In this document: positions 14,845 to 25,107 of the stretch, piece after piece | Position numbering within the stretch: position 1 is the first letter of the stretch | Layout: each line of letters starts with the position of its first letter | From: Candidatus Omnitrophota bacterium | Lineage (GTDB): Bacteria; Omnitrophota; Gorgyraeia; Gygaellales; Profunditerraquicolaceae | Assembly: GCA_028712175.1 (NCBI GenBank) | Contig: JAQTQQ010000002.1 | Coordinates: 106,044-140,558 of the forward strand | DNA length: 34,515 nt | Direction: 5' to 3' | Made by a program: the position numbers and the translations under genes | Notes under the pieces: generated by a model | What the model was told of the DNA's origin: nothing | Databases searched by the model: none | Seen by the model: the letters and a program-made list of their open reading frames with translations, nothing else

Positions 14845-16214
14845 TTTACGACGATTTCAAAATCCACTACATCTTTATCTTTAAGCTTGCGCCTGCGGGT
14901 ATAACGGTTCTGCGCGCCTTTAAAAGCCTCGGAGCTGGATAAGGCATTAGTAAAAGAGAGGATATCCGGAATCTGCTGGGCATACCCTCTAAAAGTAAAA
15001 TTTTTCTGCCACTCCCAATTATAATTGGTGATCGTTATGCTGTCCGGGCATAAACGGTTTAATTCGTATAATAAATATAACACCGAAGATTTAGGGTCAA
15101 CATACTGCTTGGCTATTTTTAATTTATTTGTGATATCGTCTAATTCCTTGGCGTCTTTACTTAAAACAACGGCCTTGGCCTTAAGGCCAGCGGCATAAGA
15201 TTGCTGCTGGATAAGCCTGACCAAAGAGATGCCGCCTAAGCAGATAAGTATATAAAACAAAGAAACCCCCAAGATCATTAGCTGCTGCACCTTGGATTTC
15301 ATTTCTTTCTTTATCTGCAAATCAGGTATAACAAACTTGATATCGTCTTTGGCTACCTGTAAACTAAAACCCATTACCGCAGACATTGAGATATCCTTAA
15401 AGCTGCCCGAAGCAAAACTATCATATTCCTTATTAGACAAATACTGGGCCTTTAGAGTAAAATCTTTTGCCAAAACCCCTTCAACGAGAACAAGGTACTG
15501 CCCTGATGCGCCGGTTAAAAACAGTTTCTCGCATTTTGCCCCGGGGATTTCATTGCTTAATGCCGAAAGCGCCTGTTTTAGCTCAATAGCAAACCTCTCT
15601 TTATCCTGTTCGCTTTTTAATTGTGCCGCGCCCTGGGCAATGACTACACTAGAACCTAATTTACGGTTGTGCACCAGCACAAGGTCGCTGTAATGCGTAT
15701 CAATATCCAATATCATATACGAATTTTGTAAGGCAGACCTATCCCGGCAGGCATCCTCAACATAATGCAATAGCCCTTGGGAACTCATCAATATCGATTC
15801 GGGAAGAATATTTAGAGAGGTAAAAGCGCTGACAATATTCTTGAAGATATTCTTCAGGGCAACCCCTAAAATAATATGGCTGTTGCTTATTCCGTCAAAT
15901 CCCAGGTTTTGATACGCCCAACAGACTTCTTCCTTGTGATACGGTATCTGGCGCATAAGATAAAGCCCAAGCATCTGCTCGATTTCTTTTGGTTCTTGCG
16001 AAGGGAGATCTACGCGGCGCACCGTTATTTTATTGCGGTTAAGCACCACAAAAACATCAACATCCTTGCCGCATTTGTTTTGTTTTAGTATTTTGCTTAT
16101 GGAAACGGCGATAGACGCAGGTTCGGTATCAGGCAGGTATTCAACCGCGATCTTGCGGCCGACGCTGACTTTAAGCAAAAACTCCTCAAGCTCTATAACT
16201 ACTTTAGTCCTCAT
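14841..16214 (-). CDS. gspL: GspL-like PilM-PilN fusion protein
   Basis: 457 residues. Residues 1-300 are an actin-like PilM/GspL cytoplasmic domain (FVVLNRNKITVRRVDLPS near the N-terminus, MILDIDTHYSDLVLVHN as the phosphate loop, a later KLFLTGASGQ). A membrane helix follows at about 312-335 (LMILGVSLFYILICLGGISLV), then a coiled coil and a PilN-like periplasmic domain (LLYELNRLCPDSITITNYNW, TFRGYAQQIPDILSFTNAL). The order matches GspL, which unites the functions of PilM and PilN. It recruits the ATPase GspE to the inner membrane. It lies 8 bases after gspF and overlaps gspM. Confidence 0.83.
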   Translation of the reverse strand: MRTKVVIELEEFLLKVSVGRKIAVEYLPDTEPASIAVSISKILKQNKCGKDVDVFVVLNRNKITVRRVDLPSQEPKEIEQMLGLYLMRQIPYHKEEVCWAYQNLGFDGISNSHIILGVALKNIFKNIVSAFTSLNILPESILMSSQGLLHYVEDACRDRSALQNSYMILDIDTHYSDLVLVHNRKLGSSVVIAQGAAQLKSEQDKERFAIELKQALSALSNEIPGAKCEKLFLTGASGQYLVLVEGVLAKDFTLKAQYLSNKEYDSFASGSFKDISMSAVMGFSLQVAKDDIKFVIPDLQIKKEMKSKVQQLMILGVSLFYILICLGGISLVRLIQQQSYAAGLKAKAVVLSKDAKELDDITNKLKIAKQYVDPKSSVLYLLYELNRLCPDSITITNYNWEWQKNFTFRGYAQQIPDILSFTNALSSSEAFKGAQNRYTRRRKLKDKDVVDFEIVVK

Positions 16215-16222
16215 AGGAATAC

Positions 16223-17455
16223 TTACCCGCCAATAATGCTATTCATATTAAATATCGGAAGGAGCATAGCAATAACCATCGCGCCGATAATAAGCCCTAA
16301 AGCAAGGATTATCGCAGGCTCAATAAGGGAGCTGACAGTTTTTAGGTCCGCCTCAATCTCTTTTTCGTAAGACTCCGAGATATCCGCAAGCACGCTATCA
16401 AGCCTGCCACCTTCTTCGCCAACGCGAACCATGGAAATAAAAAACCCCGGGAATATTTTGAATTTTGCAAGCGCATCCGAAAAAGGCATGCCTTCGCTGA
16501 TGTCGCGGCGCACCAGCTCAAGCTGGCTTACATAAACCGGGTTTTCCATGATCGGCCCGGCGTCGGAAAGGGCGCTAAGCAGGTTAACCCCGCTTTTCAA
16601 AAGCAGCGATAAGCTCCTTGAAAAATTAGAAACGGATTGCTTATAAACAATGCCTTTGGCAATCGGGATATGGTATTTTAGGCGGCTCAGGAAACTTCCG
16701 TTTTGCCCTCTTTTAAATTTAACAAATAAAAAAAGAATGGCAATAAATACGGCCATAAATAACCAGTAGCTTTTGAGAAAATTTGCGATGTTAAGAAGAA
16801 TAAGCGTGGGCATAGGAAGTTCGGCCTGAAAGTCGTCAAACATGCCTGCAAGCCGGGGCAAAACAAATGTAAGCATAACAAATATTGTGCCGATACCCAC
16901 TAATGTCATAAAAATGGGATAGGCAAGCGCCTGCTTGACCTTTGTCTTTAAATCATCAAACCGGCGCAGGTAATCCAAAAGCTGCAATAACGCATCCTTA
17001 AGCTTACCGGTTGTTTCTCCGGTGTGGATTATGTTTACATAAAGCAGCGGGAAATACTGGGGGTAGTGCGCAAGGCATGAGGAAAACGAGAGCCCGTCTT
17101 TAATGTTTTTTATGATATCGCCTAGTAAAATCTTTTCTGTCTTGCTTTGGCAATTATTTTCAAGCAGCCTTAAGGCAGTAAGCAATTCTACGCGGGAGTT
17201 AATCAGGTTATAAAGCTTCTGGGTAAATAAAATCAGCTGCTTTATGCCCCATTTGCCGGTTGCCCCAAGGATAACTTCACCCTTAGTCGGCTTTAATGAT
17301 GCCGAAGAGGCAGCCGAATTAATTACGGGTTCGATAGAAACCGGGACAAGGCCTTTTCTTTGCAAATCTTCAAGCACAGCCTCAATGCTGGCCATTTCCA
17401 TTCTGCCTTCGACAATCTCATTAAGATTTTTCTTGGCTTTATATTTAAATTCCAT
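16223..17455 (-). CDS. gspF: Type II secretion inner-membrane platform protein GspF
   Basis: 410 residues. It starts MEFKYKAKKNLNEIVEGRMEM, as GspF/PilC proteins do. It has two related T2SSF domains, each ending in membrane helices: the first with LFTQKLYNLINSRVELLTALRLL and the VNIIHTGETTGKL motif, the second with FSRSLSLLLKSGVNLLSAL and ISMVRVGEEGGRLDSVL. Three hydrophobic spans are visible (about 170-200, 220-245, 375-405). It turns with the GspE ATPase to extrude the pseudopilus. The gene lies 7 bases after gspE. Confidence 0.92.
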   Translation of the reverse strand: MEFKYKAKKNLNEIVEGRMEMASIEAVLEDLQRKGLVPVSIEPVINSAASSASLKPTKGEVILGATGKWGIKQLILFTQKLYNLINSRVELLTALRLLENNCQSKTEKILLGDIIKNIKDGLSFSSCLAHYPQYFPLLYVNIIHTGETTGKLKDALLQLLDYLRRFDDLKTKVKQALAYPIFMTLVGIGTIFVMLTFVLPRLAGMFDDFQAELPMPTLILLNIANFLKSYWLFMAVFIAILFLFVKFKRGQNGSFLSRLKYHIPIAKGIVYKQSVSNFSRSLSLLLKSGVNLLSALSDAGPIMENPVYVSQLELVRRDISEGMPFSDALAKFKIFPGFFISMVRVGEEGGRLDSVLADISESYEKEIEADLKTVSSLIEPAIILALGLIIGAMVIAMLLPIFNMNSIIGG

Positions 17456-17462
17456 CCCGCCC

Positions 17463-19079
17463 CTATTCTAGTTCTACCACGCGCATAATTTCCTCTTTAC
17501 TCGTCAGCCCCTGTTCAACCAGAAGCATGCCGCTTTCCATAAGCGTATGCATGCCTTTTTTAATAGCTAAAGCCTTGACCTCCTGCGCGCTCTTATGCTC
17601 TCCAATCATGCTGCGGATATCATCATCAATAAGCATGATTTCATATATTGGCCTTCTGCCTCTAAACCCTGTTTCACTGCAAGACTCGCAGCCTTTTCCC
17701 TGGCATATAGGGCAAAATATCCGCACCAGGCGCTGGGCAATAATTACTTCAACCGATGAAGCCAAAAGATACGGCTCAATTCCCATATCCATCAACCGCG
17801 CAATACCGCTGGCCGAATCATTTGTATGCAGAGTGGAAAAAACAAGGTGCCCGGTAAGAGATGAACGTATTGCCAGGTCTGCTGTTTCGGAATCGCGGAT
17901 CTCACCGATCATCATGATATCCGGGTCATGCCTCAAAACACTTCTTAGGGCGCTGGCAAAAGTGAGGCCCACTTTAGGATTAACGTGAATCTGGGTAATT
18001 CCCTCAATAGCATATTCAACCGGATCTTCAATGCTGATAATTTTTACCTCTTTGCGGTTAAGGCGGGAAAGGCAGGTATAAAGCGTGGTAGTTTTTCCGC
18101 TGCCGGTCGGGCCGGTGATTAAAATAATCCCGTGCGGCTTTTGTAAAAGCTTTTCTATTGTTTTTAAATCCTCCGGAGAGAACCCTATTTTATCTAAATC
18201 CAACAACACCTGAGAAGGTAATATCCGGATAACTACATTTTCCCCGAAATAACCCTGAAGAATAGAAACCCTTAGGTCTACTTCCTGCCCGTCGAGCAGG
18301 CGCACTTTCGCACGGCCATCCTGAGGTATACGGTGCTCGACCACATCCAAATGGCACATAATTTTAATACGCGAGACAATTGCCGGTTCGATATAATAAG
18401 CATCCTGCGGCATTTTCATCTCCCGCAAGACCCCGTCAATACGATAGCGTAAAATAACTTTATCCACGTATATTTCGATATGGATATCCGTTGCGCGCAT
18501 CTTGATCGCTTCGCTGATTATCTGATTAACCAGTTTAATCACCGATACCTCATCGGCGTTTTTCTCTATATCTTCTACGCTTTCATCTTTTGTCAGCTTT
18601 GTGCCCCGGCTGATTTTTTCTTCCATAATCTTATCGACGGTGCCGGCGACTGCGCCGTAGTATTTATGTATCGCTGATTCTACTTCGCGGTGGCTGGTTA
18701 GAACCCGGTTTACCCGAAAACCCAGGTTCAATTTAATGTTTTCCGCCATCCAAACATCCATGGGGTTATAAACAGCGACCGTTAAAACTTGGCCTTCCAA
18801 ACTAACCGGTATAAAACCATAATGCTGCACAAACTTTGCCGGGACCGCCTTAATTGCATCAGTAGATATGTGCGCATCTTTTAAGCGCGCAAAAAAAGGA
18901 AGGTTAAACTGCTCGGAGAGCGCTTTAAGCAGCTCTTCTTCTTTTAACAAACCTTTTCCCACCAGGATATTCCCTAACATATCCTCCTGGATAGATGAAT
19001 CTTTAAGCGTCTGGTTAAGCTGTTCCTGAGTTATGCAGCCTCTTTTGACCAGTATCTCCCCCAATAACTTATTTGACAT
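17463..19079 (-). CDS. gspE: Type II secretion ATPase GspE (PilB-like) with MshEN-like N-terminus
   Basis: 538 residues. Two repeats at the N-terminus, LLGEILVKRGCITQEQLNQTL (5-25) and MLGNILVGKGLLKEEELLKAL (34-54), resemble the paired 24-residue motifs of c-di-GMP-binding MshEN domains, but the leading Arg is replaced. The ATPase part has Walker A GPTGSGKT (323-330), the Asp box around EDPVEY, Walker B IMMIGEIRD (388-396) and the His box STLHTND. A zinc knuckle CPICQGKGCESC (456-467) is present. It powers pseudopilus assembly. It is the first gene of the secretion operon. A perfect 25-bp REP-like hairpin lies 24 bases upstream of its ATG and may affect its expression. Confidence 0.93.
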   Translation of the reverse strand: MSNKLLGEILVKRGCITQEQLNQTLKDSSIQEDMLGNILVGKGLLKEEELLKALSEQFNLPFFARLKDAHISTDAIKAVPAKFVQHYGFIPVSLEGQVLTVAVYNPMDVWMAENIKLNLGFRVNRVLTSHREVESAIHKYYGAVAGTVDKIMEEKISRGTKLTKDESVEDIEKNADEVSVIKLVNQIISEAIKMRATDIHIEIYVDKVILRYRIDGVLREMKMPQDAYYIEPAIVSRIKIMCHLDVVEHRIPQDGRAKVRLLDGQEVDLRVSILQGYFGENVVIRILPSQVLLDLDKIGFSPEDLKTIEKLLQKPHGIILITGPTGSGKTTTLYTCLSRLNRKEVKIISIEDPVEYAIEGITQIHVNPKVGLTFASALRSVLRHDPDIMMIGEIRDSETADLAIRSSLTGHLVFSTLHTNDSASGIARLMDMGIEPYLLASSVEVIIAQRLVRIFCPICQGKGCESCSETGFRGRRPIYEIMLIDDDIRSMIGEHKSAQEVKALAIKKGMHTLMESGMLLVEQGLTSKEEIMRVVELE

Positions 19080-19102
19080 ATATCACCCCGGTTAGAAATG
19101 AG

Positions 19103-19170
19103 GAAAATGGGGTCAGAATTATTTTATCCGTTGCCTTACTTTCAAATAAAATAATTCTGACCCCATTTTC
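19103..19170. repeat. REP-like perfect hairpin (25-bp arms, 18-base loop)
   Basis: The arms 19103-19127 (GAAAATGGGGTCAGAATTA...) and 19146-19170 are exact reverse complements. This fills the 96-base gap between atpD and gspE. The GGGGTCAGAATTATTTT core resembles palindromes mobilised by REP-associated Y1 transposases (recalled from general knowledge). It may also end or attenuate atp transcripts. Confidence 0.85.
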
Positions 19171-19175
19171 ATTAT

Positions 19176-21412
<2,237 letters not shown>

Positions 21413-21475
21413 TTATTTATACCCATCATTAGTCATTGCTTCAAGCACTTTGTTCACTCGCAATAACTTTGAGGC

Positions 21476-22933
21476 CTATTTGTTCTGGCTGCGGAAGAAA
21501 TCTCTTATTGAATTATCCAAGAGTGATTTAATCGCTTCCGTCAGCTCGCCTTTATCATTTAACTGCTCGACTAAATTATGCTGGTGTTTGCACAAATAGG
21601 CAAAGAAGTTATTCTTAAATAATTTTACCTGATCCAGGCTTATTGACTCAAGTATCTTCTGGGAAAAAGCATAAAAGGTAGCAATCTCCTCTGCCTGAGA
21701 TAAAGGTGCGCCGTTTTCCTGAATCAGAAGCTCATAAAGGGCCTTACCTCTCTGCAATTGCTGTGCTGCTTCAGGGCTCAGCTTAGTACGCAGGCGGGTA
21801 AGTCGAAGCAGAGTCCGATACTGGACATATTCATAACGCAACCCTTGGCTTAATTTACGGATGGCCGGGCACTGAACCTTGCTTCCGATACGCGAAACTG
21901 AAAGCTCAAGGTCAATTGCCGGCTTAAAACCTTCCTGAAAAAGCCCGGCGTTCAAATAAATTTGGCCGTCGGTCATTGAGACTATATTCGAACAGATATA
22001 GCCGGTAATATCCCCCTGCAATGTTTCTGCCAGCGGTAAAAAAGTCATTGAACCGCCGCCAAACTCCTGCTTCAGGCGCCCGGCGCGCTCCATAAGCTGC
22101 GAATGCAGGAAAAAAATATCTCCCGGGTACGCCTCTCTGCCCGGAGCACGCTCAAGCAATAAAGACATCTGGCGGTAAACCCAGCTATGCTTGGTTAAAT
22201 CATCAAAAATTATCAAAACATCCTTGCCATTATGCATAAAGTATTCGCCTAGCGCAGCCGCAGTATAGGGGCAGATATATTGTTCGCTTGCCGATGAACT
22301 TGCAGAAGCCGAAACTGCCAGACAAAAACTCATGCAACCCTGCTGGTTAAGCGTTTGCATAATCTTATTAAAAGCAACACTTGAGCCTCCGATCCAGCAG
22401 TAAATACAAATAACATTCTTGCCTTTTTGGTTAATTATCGTATCTAAACCGATAGTGGTCTTACCGATCTGCCTATCCCCGACAACTAATTCACGCTGGC
22501 CTTTACCTAAAGGAATAAGCAAATCAATAATTTTTATTCCGGTATGCAAGGCCTGGCTTATCGGTTCACGCTCCATAACTCCGGTTGCCTGGCGGAAAAC
22601 AGGATATGACGCCGAAGGCTCAATCTTACCTTTTGCGTCTATAGGATTGCCTAAAGAGTCGACTACGCGGCCGATAAAATTATCCCCCACCGAGACATTA
22701 AGCAACGCACCGCGGCTTGCGACCGTATCTCCGACTTTTATCCTGCGTTCATCGCCGAAAACAATCCCAAAGGCAAACTCCGGGTTGAATTCCACGATCA
22801 TTCCTTTTAATCCGCTCTCAAACTCAATCATCGAACCAAATGAACAATTAGGCAGGCCGCTGATTTTTACAATCCCCTGCCTGAGTTCTTCGATATGCCC
22901 GACTTCCTTGATATCTAATGCGTCAATTTTCAT
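21476..22933 (-). CDS. atpA: F-type ATP synthase subunit alpha (divergent)
   Basis: 485 residues. Walker A is GDRQIGKT (152-159), followed by IINQKGKNVICIYCWIGG, PYTAAALGEYFMHNGKDVLIIFDDLTKHSWVYRQMSLLL (quoted in part from a conserved region) and the Arg finger in ELSVSRIGSK. The C-terminal helical domain is present. Alpha binds ATP in the non-catalytic sites of F1. The N-terminus is about 20-30 residues shorter than usual: the helix that binds delta is nearly missing, which is notable as the delta domain here is fused to b. It begins 11 bases after the b-delta gene, with no clear ribosome site. Confidence 0.93.
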   Translation of the reverse strand: MKIDALDIKEVGHIEELRQGIVKISGLPNCSFGSMIEFESGLKGMIVEFNPEFAFGIVFGDERRIKVGDTVASRGALLNVSVGDNFIGRVVDSLGNPIDAKGKIEPSASYPVFRQATGVMEREPISQALHTGIKIIDLLIPLGKGQRELVVGDRQIGKTTIGLDTIINQKGKNVICIYCWIGGSSVAFNKIMQTLNQQGCMSFCLAVSASASSSASEQYICPYTAAALGEYFMHNGKDVLIIFDDLTKHSWVYRQMSLLLERAPGREAYPGDIFFLHSQLMERAGRLKQEFGGGSMTFLPLAETLQGDITGYICSNIVSMTDGQIYLNAGLFQEGFKPAIDLELSVSRIGSKVQCPAIRKLSQGLRYEYVQYRTLLRLTRLRTKLSPEAAQQLQRGKALYELLIQENGAPLSQAEEIATFYAFSQKILESISLDQVKLFKNNFFAYLCKHQHNLVEQLNDKGELTEAIKSLLDNSIRDFFRSQNK

Positions 22934-22944
22934 CTGTTTAGAAT

Positions 22945-23661
22945 TTATTTAAGGTGAGGAATAATTCTTTGTAGCTTATTTTTTAATGTGCCGTCGATAA
23001 CCATGCCCCCCATTTCCAGGGTGAGCCCGCCTATAAGGCTTGCGTCTATTTGTTCGCTTATTTCTATGTCCTTACCCGTCTTCTCTGACAATACGCGCTT
23101 AATTTCATCTCTCTGCCTGTCTAAAAGCGTAAAGCTTGAAGTAACCTTAACCACTGGATTGCCTTGCATGTTAAACTGCTCTTTGGACAACTGGGAAATC
23201 TCCTGTATTATGCCGTTTGCAAACTCATATTGCAGGGCGATCTTATCGGTTTCAGTAAGCAGTTCAGCGATCATTTTAGAGGCAAGTTCAACGCTTTGCC
23301 CCTGAACATCCTTAATCACGCTTGCTTTAATTTTTTCCGCTTCAAGCCGGCCATTAACAACAATCTCTGTTGCCTGTAATTTAGCCTGCTCCTCCATATT
23401 TATGCGAATCTGCTGCGCTTCCTTATTTGCCTCTTCCACAATCAGCTCCGCTTCAGCTTTCCCTTGGTTGATCTGCGCCTGGCTTTCTTCTTTGGCGCGC
23501 TTAAGCTCTTCATTAAGCTCTTCCTCTTTGGCAAGATTCTCTTCATGCAGGGTATTGAGCCTGCCAAGCGCTGCTTTTAAGTGATTAGAAAACAGGTAAC
23601 GCAGCAAAAAAATAATCCCTACAAAAGTTATAAGCTGGATAATTAAAAGCTGGATAAGCAT
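22945..23661 (-). CDS. atpFH: Fused F-type ATP synthase subunits b and delta
   Basis: 238 residues. Residues 1-20 are a membrane helix (LLIIQLITFVGIIFLLRYLF), then a long charged coiled coil (about 35-145) as in subunit b. The last 110 residues read as the delta C-terminal domain: VKVTSSFTLLDRQRDEIKRVL, then the signature IDASLIGGLTLEMGGMVIDGT, which is nearly that of standard AtpH (IDPSLIGGxxxxxGxxVxDGS). The usual N-terminal six-helix delta domain appears reduced. So one chain serves as the whole stator stalk. Fusions of b and delta are known in mycobacteria; this one looks independent. It lies 12 bases after subunit c. Confidence 0.87.
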   Translation of the reverse strand: MLIQLLIIQLITFVGIIFLLRYLFSNHLKAALGRLNTLHEENLAKEEELNEELKRAKEESQAQINQGKAEAELIVEEANKEAQQIRINMEEQAKLQATEIVVNGRLEAEKIKASVIKDVQGQSVELASKMIAELLTETDKIALQYEFANGIIQEISQLSKEQFNMQGNPVVKVTSSFTLLDRQRDEIKRVLSEKTGKDIEISEQIDASLIGGLTLEMGGMVIDGTLKNKLQRIIPHLK

Positions 23662-23673
23662 GGCTATGCGGCC

Positions 23674-23886
23674 CTATTTGGCAAAAAGGTTATATAAAAT
23701 CAGAAGCGCTAAAATTGCTATTGCTTCTGCAAAAATAAAAGACAAAATCATGACGATGAATATTTTTGGGCTGGCGGAAGGATTTCTGGCAACGGATTTA
23801 ACTGCGGCATAACCCACAAAGGCAATAACAGCCGCAGGGCCTGCGGTGCTTAAAAACATAACAATTATTAATGCCAGCGTGGACAT
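23674..23886 (-). CDS. atpE: F-type ATP synthase subunit c
   Basis: 70 residues forming a hairpin of two membrane helices with a polar loop ARNPSA (usual ARQPE). The ion-binding carboxylate is Glu54 in IFAEAIAIL. The neighbouring residues are hydrophobic or Ala, and the Gln of helix 1 needed for Na+ is missing, so proton coupling is more likely. The Gly-rich helix 1 is partly replaced (GPAAVIAFVGYAAV), which may alter ring packing. The gene lies 3 bases after epsilon. No subunit a gene, its essential partner in ion flow, is found in the window. Confidence 0.9.
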   Translation of the reverse strand: MSTLALIIVMFLSTAGPAAVIAFVGYAAVKSVARNPSASPKIFIVMILSFIFAEAIAILALLILYNLFAK

Positions 23887-23889
23887 AAT

Positions 23890-24114
23890 TTAAATTTGGG
23901 CAAAAACAGTGAGATTATTCGAGCGCATAAAAGCAATGCCGTCTTTTACTGCGATACGTTTATCAGAAAAAAGAATATTGCCTTTTTTAAGCCTGACTAA
24001 AAAAGGCTGGTGAAAATCTAAAACGCACATTTCACCGTCGGCCGCCGGCAGGTTTACCTGTGTCGCCATACCCTGCCAGATTGCCCCTTTAGGCTCTAAG
24101 ATCGCAAGGCGCAT
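23890..24114 (-). CDS. atpC: F-type ATP synthase subunit epsilon, N-terminal domain only
   Basis: 74 residues, about half the normal length. It matches the beta-sandwich N-terminal domain: MRLAILEPKGAIWQGMATQVNLPAADGEMCVLDFHQPFLVRLKKG corresponds to the usual sequence from the first strand through the GxxxIL-xHxP region (quoted in parts). The C-terminal helical domain that inhibits ATP hydrolysis is absent. It begins 4 bases after the diguanylate cyclase gene and precedes subunit c, whereas epsilon is usually last in atp operons. Confidence 0.85.
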   Translation of the reverse strand: MRLAILEPKGAIWQGMATQVNLPAADGEMCVLDFHQPFLVRLKKGNILFSDKRIAVKDGIAFMRSNNLTVFAQI

Positions 24115-24118
24115 AATT

Positions 24119-25000
24119 TTATGAGGCTACGCACCACTTATTTTTACCGGTCTGCTTAGCTTGATAAAGAGCATTATCTGCTTTCTTAATTAACGGCTCC
24201 GCTTCTCTGGCATCATCCGGAAAAGTAGAAATACCGATGCTTACAGTCGTCGGTAAAAATAACCCTATCTGCACACGAATACGTTCTGCGATAATCTGCG
24301 CCGCTGATTTATCCGTCTGGGGGGATATAATAATGAACTCTTCCCCGCCGTAACGGCATATCATATCCACAGAGCGCACGGAACTTTTCAAAACTTTGGC
24401 AACACCTTTAAGCAAATCATCCCCTGCAGGATGGCCTTTTGTATCATTATAGTTTTTAAAATTATCGATGTCAAGCATTAGTAAAGAAAGCGACGCCGGG
24501 CTGCGGCTCAAGCGCTTAACTTCAATATTAATTAACTCATTGAAATAGCGGCGGTTAAATAACCCGGTCAAACCGTCTCTTATTGCCAAATCTACGAGAT
24601 AATCCTTATCATCACTGGTTGAAAGCAGAAAAAACCTCTCTACCGCCCGCTCGACCACTATGCGTATCTCTGAACTGTTCAAAGGCTTGGTAATATAGCC
24701 ATAGGCGCCTGCCTCCATCGCCTCTATTGCCGAACCGATAAAAGAATAGGGGGTAAGCACCAGAATATTTACGGCAGAGGAAATTTTATGCGCCTCACGG
24801 GTAAACTGGATACCGTTCATCTTTGGAGAACGCAGCTCGGTAATTATCACCGGGAAGCTGCCTGACCCCAGCATGGTAAGGCCTTCCTGCGGGCTATTAG
24901 CCAGCCAAACCTGGTAGCCTGCGCTTTTTAGGGCTGATTCTAAAGAGCTTGCTGCTGCGGAATCATCTTCAACCACTAAAATATTGACTTCTTGTTGCAT
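24119..25000 (-). CDS. Response regulator with GGDEF domain (diguanylate cyclase)
   Basis: 293 residues from the ATG at 25000. The track start at 25048 is rejected because a perfect AGGAGG lies 7 bases before this ATG. Residues 5-125 are a receiver domain with the acidic pocket EDD (11-13) and Lys105, but the phosphate-accepting Asp is Glu55 (IITELRSP), which could mimic a permanently phosphorylated state. Residues 135-293 are a GGDEF domain with the active GGEEF (218-222) and an I-site RSVD (209-212) for product inhibition. It should make c-di-GMP. No sensor kinase is nearby. It runs directly into the ATP synthase genes, a curious pairing. Confidence 0.9.
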   Translation of the reverse strand: MQQEVNILVVEDDSAAASSLESALKSAGYQVWLANSPQEGLTMLGSGSFPVIITELRSPKMNGIQFTREAHKISSAVNILVLTPYSFIGSAIEAMEAGAYGYITKPLNSSEIRIVVERAVERFFLLSTSDDKDYLVDLAIRDGLTGLFNRRYFNELINIEVKRLSRSPASLSLLMLDIDNFKNYNDTKGHPAGDDLLKGVAKVLKSSVRSVDMICRYGGEEFIIISPQTDKSAAQIIAERIRVQIGLFLPTTVSIGISTFPDDAREAEPLIKKADNALYQAKQTGKNKWCVAS

Positions 25001-25007
25001 CCTTATA

Positions 25008-25013
25008 CCTCCT
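25008..25013 (-). promoter_or_regulatory. AGGAGG ribosome binding site of the diguanylate cyclase
   Basis: AGGAGG on the complement, 7 bases before the ATG at 25000. It decides against the longer start in the track. Confidence 0.85.
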
Positions 25014-25020
25014 TTGGTGC

Positions 25021-25093
25021 CATTGCAAGTAACATAACTACGAAACAATCCCGCTTTCAGAAATTGCTTCGCCCCTTCGGGGCACGCAATGAC
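25021..25093. repeat. CATTGC-type imperfect inverted repeat (MITE/REP-like)
   Basis: Two arms of about 32 bases (25021-25053 and 25060-25091) start CATTGC at the outer ends and carry CGAAACAAT / CGAAGCAAT towards the middle. The right arm contains a small perfect hairpin GCCCC-TTC-GGGGC. It fills most of the 107-base gap between the metalloprotease stop and the diguanylate cyclase start. Confidence 0.65.
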
Positions 25094-25107
25094 TTAACAT
25101 AATCCTT

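Noticed and set aside
21413-21475. CATTGC-type repeat remnant between alpha and gamma
   Set aside because: Only short scattered matches (CATTGCTTC, CGCAAT) are present and no arms pair convincingly.
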